NCBI GenBank assembly: GCA_964439625.1
Contig: CAYTPI010000005.1
Span: 62,001 to 126,000 of the forward strand
Reading direction: 5' to 3'
Length of the DNA stretch: 64,000 bases
From: CAYTPI01 sp964439625
Lineage (GTDB): Bacteria > Chloroflexota > Anaerolineae > Aggregatilineales > UBA3940
The translations under genes were made by a program, and so were the position numbers. Numbering within the stretch: position 1 is the first letter of the stretch; every line of letters starts with the position of its first letter. Shown in pieces: positions 53,573 through 62,168 of the stretch. The notes beneath the pieces are model-generated. The model made no database searches. It saw only the letters and a list, made by a program, of their open reading frames with translations, and was not told the origin of the DNA.

Positions 53573-54961
53573 ATGGACTTATTTGATAAGGTCGTTGCGG
53601 GGGCAGTCGCAACGCTACTGATCTTAATTGGTGCTGTCATTGCTGCGGGGGACCATGTTGGTGCTGCAGTAGACTCTTTTTACCCGCTTGAAAATGCAAC
53701 CGCTTCACAGACGGCAACGATATCGATTGCCTTTGCCCAGCCGATGCAAACTGAGACCGTCGAGCAGCGCTTCGACATCCGACCGAATGTATCCGGTGAA
53801 TTCACTTGGCTAGGCGATACAGTCACGTTTACACCAGATGGGCCGTTAGAACAGGGCCAGTCATACGAAGTTCAGTTGGTTGCTGGGTTCCGGAGTGCGT
53901 CTGATAGAGCGGGACAGGCTCTGACGTGGTCGTTTACTGTCCGGCAGCCGGGCGTGCTGTTTCTAGCTCCGGCAGATGTCTTCGTGCAAAGCTTATGGCT
54001 GGTAGGTGATTATGGTCAGGCCGACCCGCAACAAATTTATGCACCAGAGTTTGGCGTCTTTGATTTCGCCGCTGCCCCTGATGGCTCGCGAATTGCTGTC
54101 ACAGTTTATGATGATAACCAAACCACTGATATCTGGTTGATTAACCCTGACGGCAGTGACCCCACACGCCTCACAGAGTGCGAGCCGGGCTTATGTAGTG
54201 CGCCCACATGGTCTCCAGATGGGCAGTTATTGGCCTACGAGCGCCGAGATGAGGGCGTTAGTGGCGCTGGTATTGTGCCGAGCCGGGTTTGGGTCTATGA
54301 TTTCGCTACGGGTGAATCTGCCCCAGTTTTCGCTAATAATCAGATATTAGGTTACGGCCCGCAATTTGCGCCAAATGGGCGCCAGCTTGCTTTCGTTGAT
54401 TCGAATCTTATTGCTACGAACCCTAATCCGCCGTCCAATGCTGCCATTCGCATCGTTGACCTTGAAAGTGGGCGTAGCAACACTGTTATTCCAACTGACA
54501 TGGGGGCTGTTGGTTCCTTTAACCCCGATGGCTCGTCGATGGTATTCGCTGATATCCGACAGGTAGGACGACAGTTTTTCACCCAACTGTTAATTGCTGA
54601 TCTGGAGGAGAATGGTGGCATTGTGAATTTCATTGAGGATGCCGAAGAAGATCAATGGCCTGCATGGTCACCGGATGGCACGACCGTCGCCTTCAGCCGC
54701 CGTCTGCTTGATCGTTCAAATGGGTTCGGCAGCCAGTTGACCCTATATGATGTCGAAACAAAGTCTGTGCAAGCTATTACAGAAGACCCCGAGCTCAATA
54801 GTATTGAATATTTTTGGAGTCCAACTGGTGCTGCGCTCGTCTTTACCCGCATCCCACTTGAGGGGGCATTCCCACAGCCTCAAGTTTGGCTGTATCATCT
54901 CGAAGCAGATCGCCTAGTGAAGGTATCAGATAATGCAAGAAGCCCCGGCTGGCTCCCCTAA
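53573..54961 (+). CDS. Secreted Ig-like/beta-propeller protein (TolB-like repeats)
   Basis: 462 residues with one N-terminal hydrophobic segment (about 10-30), then an Ig-like 'Big_5' domain (about 35-125: ATASQTATISIAFAQPM, VTFTPDGPLEQGQSYEV). About 150-460 is a propeller of PD40/TolB-type blades, for example APDGSRIAVTVYDD, TWSPDGQLLAYERR and AWSPDGTTVAFSRR. It should lie outside the membrane and bind a partner or ligand. It is 20 bases behind the YcgQ gene, and its end overlaps the TlpA gene by 29 bases, so it belongs to the operon. Confidence 0.82.
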   Translation: MDLFDKVVAGAVATLLILIGAVIAAGDHVGAAVDSFYPLENATASQTATISIAFAQPMQTETVEQRFDIRPNVSGEFTWLGDTVTFTPDGPLEQGQSYEVQLVAGFRSASDRAGQALTWSFTVRQPGVLFLAPADVFVQSLWLVGDYGQADPQQIYAPEFGVFDFAAAPDGSRIAVTVYDDNQTTDIWLINPDGSDPTRLTECEPGLCSAPTWSPDGQLLAYERRDEGVSGAGIVPSRVWVYDFATGESAPVFANNQILGYGPQFAPNGRQLAFVDSNLIATNPNPPSNAAIRIVDLESGRSNTVIPTDMGAVGSFNPDGSSMVFADIRQVGRQFFTQLLIADLEENGGIVNFIEDAEEDQWPAWSPDGTTVAFSRRLLDRSNGFGSQLTLYDVETKSVQAITEDPELNSIEYFWSPTGAALVFTRIPLEGAFPQPQVWLYHLEADRLVKVSDNARSPGWLP

Positions 54962-55535
54962 GCCAGATGACGATGGTGTCAACCCAATCCTTGTATTGTT
55001 TGGGGCTGGGGCATTAGCTGGCATTGTAATGGCTCTATTTACGATTCTTGGCCCGCAGTCGGCCGCGCAGTCAGCCGTTACGAATTCAGTTCAGCCGACA
55101 CCCATTCCTGATCCGGTACGCGTCACGGAGCCCGCCCCAGATTTCACGGGCATATCCCTTGATGGAGAGGCGATTACACTCAGTGATCTGCGGGGTCGGC
55201 CTGTTGCAATAAACTTCTGGGCCACCTGGTGTGGTCCTTGCCGCGTTGAAATGCCAGCGCTTCAATCCGCCAGCGAACAGTATTCTGAAGATGAGTTTGT
55301 GCTGCTCGCGGTCAATGCTGGGGAAACTGAGGAACAGGTTAGACGTTTTATAGATGAGCTTGATCTGACGTTTACTGTCATTGTTGATCGCGAAGAAGTC
55401 ATCGTTGATCAATACTTGGTGCGCGTCTTCCCGACGACTGTATGGATTGATGCGGATGGCAATGTCGTTGCCGAACACTTTGGCCCCCTAAGTGAAAACC
55501 TCATTGAGCGTTACCTCACCGATCTGCTGAGTTAG
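54933..55535 (+). CDS. TlpA/ResA-type membrane-anchored thioredoxin
   Basis: 200 residues. One N-terminal membrane helix (about 19-40) anchors a thioredoxin-fold domain facing outward. The active site is WATWCGPCRVEMPAL with the redox pair Cys-Gly-Pro-Cys, the cis-proline region is RVFPTTVWID, and the usual DFTGISLDGEAITLSDLRG precedes. Such proteins keep extracytoplasmic cysteines reduced, for example during cytochrome c maturation. Here its operon partners suggest that it may act on the YcgQ Cys-Cys motif. The gene starts within the end of the propeller gene. Confidence 0.9.
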   Translation: MQEAPAGSPKPDDDGVNPILVLFGAGALAGIVMALFTILGPQSAAQSAVTNSVQPTPIPDPVRVTEPAPDFTGISLDGEAITLSDLRGRPVAINFWATWCGPCRVEMPALQSASEQYSEDEFVLLAVNAGETEEQVRRFIDELDLTFTVIVDREEVIVDQYLVRVFPTTVWIDADGNVVAEHFGPLSENLIERYLTDLLS

Positions 55536-55764
55536 TTCCTTCTATAACGACAATGCTGACGAGTTCGATTTAATCGTGGATCGCAGTTGGTCAGCACGAT
55601 ACGATTAATTTGTAATGGGATGGGGTGCTTGGTCTTTGAACGATACCCATTCCAATATTGTGTATCGCCCAACCACATTATTTGGTTGGGCGATCAATTG
55701 TGACCTGCTGTCCAATGGCATTGCAAATAATCATACTTCGACCGAAACGGTTAGAGCTTCAACC

Positions 55765-57081
55765 ATGCGAGAAGAACGTGCCCCCTTCTCAATAATGTCG
55801 GATGAACCGATGTTAAATATTAAAGCTGTGTCTAATGCTACCGGTATTGACCCAGTGACATTGCGGGCTTGGGAAAGGCGCTATGGCGTCCCTGACCCGC
55901 AACGCGCTGACCAAGGCTATCGCCTGTATTCAGAGCGCGATGTAGCGATCTTAAAGTGGTTAAAAGCCAAAACAGATGCAGGCGTTACGATTAAGCGGGC
56001 CATTGCAATGCTAAACAGTCAGAACCCACAATCGTACGTTGAGGCCACAGTCGATACAAAAATAGTAACTGTTGCCTTGCCCGGTGCTTCACTTGCGGAA
56101 CTGCGCGTCGCCCTGATTGATACGGCACGGCAGTTTGACACGACCCGTGCCCAACAGTTAATCCGGCAAGCATTCGTATTGTACCCACTTGAAGATGTTT
56201 GCTTAAAACTGCTGCTCCCGTCACTCCACATGATCGGTCATTTGTGGGAGCAGGGTGAAATTAGTCTACAAGTTGAGCATTTCGCAACTCATCTGGCTCG
56301 GCAGCAGTTGCTGGCCTTCGGTGCAACAATGCCGCCGCCTTGGCGCGACCATCGGGTACTTGCTGGTTGCGCACCAAATGATTGGCACGAAATCGGCGTC
56401 TTGATGCTGTCACTTTTTCTCCGTCGTCGAGGGTGGGAGGTCGTTTATCTGGGGCAGGCTGTTGGTCTTGAGCGTTTAGAGGAGGCTATCGCTACTATCC
56501 GACCAGAGGTTATCTTGCTGACATCCGGCTATTTATCTACGTCAGTCTCTCTGTTGGATGCCGCATTACTCGTTGATGGATTACGTGACGAGGGGCAAGC
56601 ACCATGGTTCTTTTACGGTGGCACGCTGTTTGATAAAGCGCCACGCCTCGCTCACCGGCTTCCAGGAGTGTATGCTGGCCCTAGCTTGCTCGATGGGCTG
56701 AATCAAGTGGACGGTGCGCTGGCAGGTACTGCCCACCCGATACTGAATAATTACCGCTCTCCGACTACTGCTGCTGTGCTTGCATACGACGCCTTACAAA
56801 AAATTGCACTCACACTAACAGATGGGTTAACCGGTTTACTGCTTGATGCCGATACTGATCTCACAATCTCTGCCGCTCAAGAATTGGCGAAGCACCAAAT
56901 TGAAGCGCTGTTGGCGGCTGTCCGCTTTGAAGACCCACATCTGTTGTTATCTGATGCCAACCCCGCCAAGTATGCCTTTTCCAACTATAAAATAGAGCCT
57001 GAGCAAGTGTCTGAGCTTATTTCATACTACCTTGATGAACAGATACTAAGTTATCTAACACTCTATCTGGCTAAAATATAA
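55765..57081 (+). CDS. CarH-like MerR regulator with B12-binding light-sensor domain
   Basis: About 438 residues from ATG 55765. ATG 55795 is an alternative, and the frame runs up to 55615. An N-terminal MerR helix-turn-helix is visible (NIKAVSNATGIDPVTLRAWE, RRYGVPDPQR, RLYSERDVAILKWL). A four-helix bundle carries the W-x9-E-H motif: Trp161, Glu171 and His172 in HLWEQGEISLQVEHF. The cobalamin domain has the D-x-H-x-x-G motif with Asp206, His208 and Gly211 (NDWHEIG). Both motifs define CarH-type adenosylcobalamin photoreceptors, which repress genes in the dark and release DNA on light. The last 120 residues are an extension whose role I cannot read. Confidence 0.88.
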   Translation: MREERAPFSIMSDEPMLNIKAVSNATGIDPVTLRAWERRYGVPDPQRADQGYRLYSERDVAILKWLKAKTDAGVTIKRAIAMLNSQNPQSYVEATVDTKIVTVALPGASLAELRVALIDTARQFDTTRAQQLIRQAFVLYPLEDVCLKLLLPSLHMIGHLWEQGEISLQVEHFATHLARQQLLAFGATMPPPWRDHRVLAGCAPNDWHEIGVLMLSLFLRRRGWEVVYLGQAVGLERLEEAIATIRPEVILLTSGYLSTSVSLLDAALLVDGLRDEGQAPWFFYGGTLFDKAPRLAHRLPGVYAGPSLLDGLNQVDGALAGTAHPILNNYRSPTTAAVLAYDALQKIALTLTDGLTGLLLDADTDLTISAAQELAKHQIEALLAAVRFEDPHLLLSDANPAKYAFSNYKIEPEQVSELISYYLDEQILSYLTLYLAKI

Positions 57082-57175
57082 ACGTTGCTGGTCTCCAAGA
57101 CGACCCTAATGTTGGCTTGACTAACGTGTGGATCTATTTCTAAACTGTTTAAGCAACACAAGACCGTTTTGTAGA

Positions 57176-57204
57176 TTGTGCCTCTTTGAATTTGCACATA
57201 CAAT
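57176..57204 (+). promoter_or_regulatory. Candidate promoter of the PA14-fasciclin gene
   Basis: TTGTGC (57176-57181) and TACAAT (57199-57204) with a 17-base spacer, starting a transcript about 30 bases before the start codon. It lies about 100 bases after the CarH-like gene. Confidence 0.45.
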
Positions 57205-57242
57205 GAGCGCAGTTTCTGGATAACCATCATGGAAGGTAAGGA

Positions 57243-58814
57243 ATGAGCCAATTAGGACGATTTGCGAAAATACTCGCTGCGCCGCTGATTGTTGCTCTGG
57301 TAATCGTCCTATCGACATCAGGTCGTGACGCAGCCAGCGCGCAGGAGGGACGCCTTGAGGACATCTGGTATGTAGAATACTACAACAATACATTTTTTGA
57401 AGCCCCTGTCGTTTTGAATGAATTGCTCCAAGGACCATTTTTGGAGACTGAATGGAACTTTGGGGATACACCTCAACCAGAAGTAGATGATGATCTATTC
57501 TCTGCGCGCTTCACAATCGAGACAGTCCTCGATCAAAATAGTAACTATGCCTTTAACCTTGCCCCGGATGATGGTGCTCGGATGACCATCAATGGCTTTG
57601 AACTCTTTGATATTAATGGCTTCGAAGAAGCCCGGGCCCTTGGTTTTTATGATAAGCGCGTTTTGCCAATTACCCCCGGTAAATATGAAATAGTCATTGA
57701 ATACTACGACATCCTCGGCTCAAATGGGGTGCAAGCTTTCTGGGAACCAACAACCGATGCGCCCTCAAACTTGGATGAGAATGTGGTTGTGCCAAATCTG
57801 CGCCCATTAACTGGCAGTAACCCAGCACCAGTGGCGCCAGCCGCCCCCACTCCGGTTGTGTCCAACACAATCACTGATTTAGTTGTCGCTGATGCCCGGT
57901 TTGACACGCTCGAAGCCGCCGTGGTTGCCGCTGGACTTGCTGAGACACTGGCTGGCCCAGGACCGTTCACTGTATTTGCGCCGACCGATGATGCTTTCGC
58001 TGCACTACCTGACGGAACACTAGAGGGCTTACTTGCTGACCCTAACGGAGCTCTGCGCGAAATTCTCTTTTACCACGTCGCGTCCGGTGCAGTGCCAAGT
58101 ACGCAGGTAATCACACTATCTGAGGTTCCAACACTGCTGGGCCCAACAGTCACAGTGACGAATACCATAACTGGAGTCTTGCTGAATGGAACGGTGAATT
58201 TGGTTCAAACTGATATCGAAGCCGCCAACGGGATCATCCACGTTATTGATGCTGTCCTGCTGCCAACAGTTGAAGTACCAGCGTCACCACCATCTGTTGA
58301 TGTTGGCCCATTTGACTTTCCCCCGGCAACACCCGAGCCTGAGAGTGATGTAGGTGCGGTAGGTGTACCCGCCGCTTTGCCAGCAATCGCTACGATCATC
58401 GATGAGAGCGATCCACTGCGCTTCATCCAGTCTGGTACAGATGCCTTCGACTTTGCTGTGGGCGGGGCGACTAATAACGCTTATGCTTTTAGTGATAACG
58501 GTCAGTTCACGTTGGGTATCTATGGTCGTTGGAATCTTGATATCCCAGTGACTGGCACTTATGAGGTATTTGTTTACATCCCGACCCGGGTGACGGCGAC
58601 ACGTTCCGCCCGCTATCGGGTTTCTGCCTCGGGACAGATCAGCGATGTCATCTTAGTTGACCAAGCTGCCAACGCCGAGCAGTGGGTTTCGCTTGGTCAG
58701 TATACTTTCGTAACAAGTGAGCTAGCGTACATCTACTTGAACGATCTGACGTTTGAGCAAGCACGTACCCGCGACGTACTGTTTGACTCCGCTGCATTTG
58801 CATCAGTCCCCTAG
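57243..58814 (+). CDS. Secreted PA14-fasciclin-golvesin protein
   Basis: 523 residues from ATG 57243, with GGAAGG upstream. The signal peptide ends near residue 34 (ASAQ). A PA14-like domain (about 37-180) with DDGARMTINGFELFD, then a fasciclin domain (about 205-345) with its two landmarks GPFTVFAPTDDAFAAL and NGIIHVIDAVLL, then a Pro-rich linker and a golvesin-like C-terminal domain (about 380-523) with IPVTGTYEVFVYIP and VLVDQ-like ILVDQAANAEQWVSLGQYTF. All three modules are carbohydrate- or surface-binding types. It is probably an extracellular adhesion or matrix protein. A strong terminator follows. Confidence 0.82.
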   Translation: MSQLGRFAKILAAPLIVALVIVLSTSGRDAASAQEGRLEDIWYVEYYNNTFFEAPVVLNELLQGPFLETEWNFGDTPQPEVDDDLFSARFTIETVLDQNSNYAFNLAPDDGARMTINGFELFDINGFEEARALGFYDKRVLPITPGKYEIVIEYYDILGSNGVQAFWEPTTDAPSNLDENVVVPNLRPLTGSNPAPVAPAAPTPVVSNTITDLVVADARFDTLEAAVVAAGLAETLAGPGPFTVFAPTDDAFAALPDGTLEGLLADPNGALREILFYHVASGAVPSTQVITLSEVPTLLGPTVTVTNTITGVLLNGTVNLVQTDIEAANGIIHVIDAVLLPTVEVPASPPSVDVGPFDFPPATPEPESDVGAVGVPAALPAIATIIDESDPLRFIQSGTDAFDFAVGGATNNAYAFSDNGQFTLGIYGRWNLDIPVTGTYEVFVYIPTRVTATRSARYRVSASGQISDVILVDQAANAEQWVSLGQYTFVTSELAYIYLNDLTFEQARTRDVLFDSAAFASVP

Positions 58815-58854
58815 TTGTATGGTTGTATTAGCGACCGACTTATGCGTCTTAGGT

Positions 58855-58888
58855 AGGGCGGTGGAGTTTTCCACTGCCCTGTTTCTTT
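58855..58888 (+). terminator. Strong intrinsic terminator between the two golvesin-domain genes
   Basis: AGGGCGGTGGA (58855-58865) pairs with TCCACTGCCCT (58870-58880), one G-T pair, loop of four, followed by GTTTCTTT. Confidence 0.8.
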
Positions 58889-58983
58889 ACTAGGCGTAGC
58901 AAGGTCGCCGCCTCTGACGTGCTAGGATGCCGTTTTATGGTACACTACACATGTTTCGTCTAATGTAACCTGAAGGACACTCG

Positions 58984-60120
58984 GTGCGGCGCTTTCATAT
59001 TCTTGCAATAATCACAGCGTTAGTTGGCCTGGCTGTCTTGACTACGGGCCTAATCTCTGCCAATGCTCAGGATGATCTACCGTGGACTGCCACTTATTAC
59101 ACCACGCGAGATCTATCAGGTGGTTCCATCACACAGCAGGAAGCTGTCATTAACTATGATTGGAGTACTGGGGCACCGCGTGAGGGTATTCCAGCCGATA
59201 ATTTCTCTGTTCGCTGGAGCCGATCTGATACATTTGAAGCCGGTGAATATACTTTTGCTGCTCGTAGTGATGATGGCATTCGGATGTATGTTGATGGCGA
59301 GTTGATTATTGACGAGTGGACCGACCGCCAATTTACTTGGGTCGCCGTCCAAAAGAACATGGCGGCTGGGTCACATGATATTGTTGTGGAGTTCTACGAG
59401 GAGACCGGGCGGGCAGCTATTGAAGCTGGTTATTACCCTAACTTCGACGTCAGTTCTTCTGACAATGATGACGAAGACGATAACGAAGACAACGAAGATA
59501 ATAATAACGATGATAACGACGATGATGACTCAGACGGGTCAGCGTCAGATAGCTCATCAGCTAACGCAGGCGGTACAACGGGCGCAAACCCCGGAAGCGG
59601 AAGTGAGCGTTCTCGTACTATTCAACCCTTGCTATTCATTGCGGGTAATGACCCGCTCCCCAGTGAACCTCCTGATGGGGCTATTCGGCTTGAGGATGGT
59701 GTGCTCGCCGCGGATACCGACCCTAAGTACTTTACAACGCAAGGGTTTCCAGGCGCTGCTCTGCGGGAAGATGGACTTCAGTCCTACAGCTTTGTCAAAA
59801 ATATTGATGAGACACCTACCATGGTTGCGACATGGAACTTTTCATCGGGGGTAGATGCGTATTATCTTGTCTACGTTTACATTCCAGAAGGTAGTAATGC
59901 GACAACGTCTGCTAGCTACGTTGTGATAGAAAACGGCACCAGTACAGAGCCTGTTGTCGTCGATCAATCTGCACTTGGTGGGCAGTGGGTGCGTCTCGGA
60001 CGTTACTTCTTTGAGGCAGGTCAGAGACAAATGTTATCGCTGACAAATGCAACCGAAGAAAATGCAGGAACAACTGAGGTGCTTATGGACGACGTTATAT
60101 TCCTATTCGAGGCCGAATAA
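58984..60120 (+). CDS. Secreted PA14-golvesin protein with an Asp/Asn-rich linker
   Basis: 378 residues from GTG 58984, with AAGGA upstream. The signal peptide ends near residue 28. A PA14-like domain (about 33-155) with RSDDGIRMYVDGELIIDEW is followed by about 30 residues of almost only Asp, Glu and Asn, then a Ser/Gly-rich stretch (about 188-212). The C-terminal golvesin-like domain (about 225-378) has YYLVYVYIPEGSNATTSASY and VVVDQSALGGQWVRLGRYFF. The repetitive GAC/GAT/AAC codons make the linker prone to length change, and it probably binds Ca2+ or simply stays extended. A relative of the preceding protein without the fasciclin part. Confidence 0.82.
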   Translation: MRRFHILAIITALVGLAVLTTGLISANAQDDLPWTATYYTTRDLSGGSITQQEAVINYDWSTGAPREGIPADNFSVRWSRSDTFEAGEYTFAARSDDGIRMYVDGELIIDEWTDRQFTWVAVQKNMAAGSHDIVVEFYEETGRAAIEAGYYPNFDVSSSDNDDEDDNEDNEDNNNDDNDDDDSDGSASDSSSANAGGTTGANPGSGSERSRTIQPLLFIAGNDPLPSEPPDGAIRLEDGVLAADTDPKYFTTQGFPGAALREDGLQSYSFVKNIDETPTMVATWNFSSGVDAYYLVYVYIPEGSNATTSASYVVIENGTSTEPVVVDQSALGGQWVRLGRYFFEAGQRQMLSLTNATEENAGTTEVLMDDVIFLFEAE

Positions 60121-60210
60121 GAACCCTACACTTATACTTGAAGCGGCTCACTGTCACTGTACCTCATATATGAGCCTGTGCAATTCAGAAAATGATGGTG
60201 GAAGACGGAA

Positions 60211-60996
60211 ATGGTTGGTTACGACCAGGACAACTACGATAAGCTCGATATTGATACGCTCTCAAACATACTGCTCAACCCTGATTCGCCTCCAGAATCA
60301 CATCAAATGGCGCTGACATCCCTAACAAAAATCGAAAAACTTCAGCGCACAAAGCAGCTAGTATTAGTAATGGAAGGGATATCTCGCTATCCCACACGTT
60401 ATGATGTAAACGTCATGATGGACGTGGTTGATGCGCTCGCTACAGACCCCGACCCCTATGCAATGTCAGCGTTGATTGAGGCGTTGCCGTCAGTCTCAGA
60501 GTCATTTATGACTGACCAACCGGTTAATGAAGCCTACCGGAAATATTTTTATCAGGCATTACTCACCCGTCAACGGGACGAAGACTTGGCTGTTTGGGCA
60601 GAAATGCTGCCACAGCTTGCCCCTCAAACACTGGTTGCCATAGCAACCGACCCGATGGCGGAACCGCTTGACGCTTTGGAACCTATGACTCTCATCAAGC
60701 GCTTAGGTGAACCAGCACGAACCCGCACTCTTATGCAAGTAATTGATAACCTGATTAAGCTCAAAGGGTCAGCGGGGAAGCTCACCGATGCTGTCAAGGA
60801 ACTGCGCAGCAGCAATGACGAACGAATGCTCCACTCGATGATTGACCAACTCGGCGAAAGTTATAGAATGGCGAAAGAGCAAGGGGGCGATGGCAAAGCA
60901 AAAGCCAAGATGTATATTAAAGTTCTTAAGGCTCTTGATAACCGGCCTCGTTCCGCAGCGGAGAGATTGCGTAGCAAGCGACCTTGGGTAACCTGA
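60211..60996 (+). CDS. Helical protein of unknown function, HEAT-like
   Basis: 261 residues from ATG 60211. No membrane helix or signal peptide. Predicted helices alternate with short turns (HQMALTSLTKIEKLQRTKQL, MMDVVDALATDPDPYAMSAL, WAEMLPQLAPQTLVAIATD), resembling HEAT-type repeats, though no clear repeat unit can be defined. The basic C-terminus (ALDNRPRSAAERLRSKRPW) might bind nucleic acid. It is not recognisable as a known family. It lies 158 bases before the UROD-family gene. Confidence 0.6.
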   Translation: MVGYDQDNYDKLDIDTLSNILLNPDSPPESHQMALTSLTKIEKLQRTKQLVLVMEGISRYPTRYDVNVMMDVVDALATDPDPYAMSALIEALPSVSESFMTDQPVNEAYRKYFYQALLTRQRDEDLAVWAEMLPQLAPQTLVAIATDPMAEPLDALEPMTLIKRLGEPARTRTLMQVIDNLIKLKGSAGKLTDAVKELRSSNDERMLHSMIDQLGESYRMAKEQGGDGKAKAKMYIKVLKALDNRPRSAAERLRSKRPWVT

Positions 60997-61154
60997 TAAC
61001 AGCTGTGTAAAAGTCGTGCGATTACGTGCCCGACTGTGGATTATGCACTGTTCTTCAAGGTATACTCAGAGGCGATTAGAACTTAAATTTTCCCTGATCG
61101 CCTCGCGGTTCAAAGATCGGGTTTGTGCTCACTACATACAAATAGGTTGGGTAG

Positions 61155-62150
61155 ATGAATAAGCGTGAACGCCTCGAAGCTGCTCTAAACGGGGAAGCGG
61201 TAGACCGGATACCAGCTTCCTTCTGGCGTCATTGGCCTGGAGACGATCAGCGACCAGATGACCTTGCTGATGCACTTATCAGCTTTCAAGAGCGCTATGA
61301 TTGGGATTTTATCCGAGTCATGCCAGATAGTTCCTATGCTATCAAAGACTGGGGTGTTCAGGATCGATGGCAAGGTGCAATTGATGGTAATCGCCATTTT
61401 GTGTCTCGTGTAATCAATGCGCCTGAAGATTGGCTCTCGCTCAAGGTGCTTGATCCTGCTGAAGGGTCACTCGGGCAGCATCTGATTGTGCTTGAAAAGC
61501 TGCGTGATCATTACATTGATGAGGTACCATACCTTGTGACAATTCTTAGCCCATTGACGCAAGCCAGTTTGCTGTCTGGTGAATCGAGTTTGGTACTGCA
61601 CATGCGTCAAAATGCTGGGCAAGTGCACCATGCTTTACAAACCATCACAGATACGACTGTGCGCTTCTTACAGGAATGTAAAGAGCGTGGTATTGCTGGC
61701 GTCAGCTATGTTGTTAATCAAGCAGACTACCTCAAACTCAGTGAAGCAGAATATGAAGTGTTTGGTCGTCCCTATGATTATCAAATATTAGCGGGCACTA
61801 AGTCAGACATGTGGTTCAATATGCTCCACATTGCTGGCGACCATGTGATGTTTGATATGGTCGCAGACTATCCTGTGCAGGTGTTCAACTGGAATATGAA
61901 TCGCCAATCCCCAGGTGTTGCAGCCGGGTTAAAGCGCGTGAAGGGGGCAGTGTGTGGTGGGGTTGGCTACAAAGATATTCATGCTGATACATCAGACACA
62001 GCTATCCAGCAGGCGAAGGATGCTTTTCAAAAATCAGGCGGAACTGGCTTCATTCTAGGACCAGATGCAAACTTGCTTGTAACGACACCTGAGGGCAACC
62101 TCAAAAAAATTCGTAAGCTAGTTGATAAATTAGAGCCAGTGACCGGTTAG
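61155..62150 (+). CDS. Uroporphyrinogen decarboxylase-family protein
   Basis: 331 residues from ATG 61155. It begins NKRERLEAALNGEAVDRIP and has the UROD fold pattern: a TIM barrel with VTILSPLTQASLLSG, a central GIAGVSYVVNQADYL and near the end the substrate-loop region GGTGFILGPDANLLVTTPEG. True HemE enzymes have an N-terminal Arg-rich motif (RQAGR) that I do not see here, so this is more likely one of the UROD-like methyltransferase relatives. The cofactor and substrate are unknown. It is convergent with the NHL gene. Confidence 0.82.
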   Translation: MNKRERLEAALNGEAVDRIPASFWRHWPGDDQRPDDLADALISFQERYDWDFIRVMPDSSYAIKDWGVQDRWQGAIDGNRHFVSRVINAPEDWLSLKVLDPAEGSLGQHLIVLEKLRDHYIDEVPYLVTILSPLTQASLLSGESSLVLHMRQNAGQVHHALQTITDTTVRFLQECKERGIAGVSYVVNQADYLKLSEAEYEVFGRPYDYQILAGTKSDMWFNMLHIAGDHVMFDMVADYPVQVFNWNMNRQSPGVAAGLKRVKGAVCGGVGYKDIHADTSDTAIQQAKDAFQKSGGTGFILGPDANLLVTTPEGNLKKIRKLVDKLEPVTG

Positions 62151-62168
62151 CCATTGGCTCTGTTCACG

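Noticed and set aside
61080..61154. GGTTCAAA near 61110, recalling a tRNA T-loop
   Set aside because: The flanking sequence cannot fold into acceptor and anticodon arms, so there is no tRNA here.
61155..62150. Assignment as HemE (uroporphyrinogen decarboxylase proper)
   Set aside because: The fold pattern fits, but the N-terminal Arg-rich substrate motif of HemE is not visible and no haem genes are nearby.
62131..62162. GAGCCA/TGGCTC stem at the end of the UROD-family gene as a terminator
   Set aside because: The stem has only six pairs, a 16-base loop that contains the stop codon, and no T-run.
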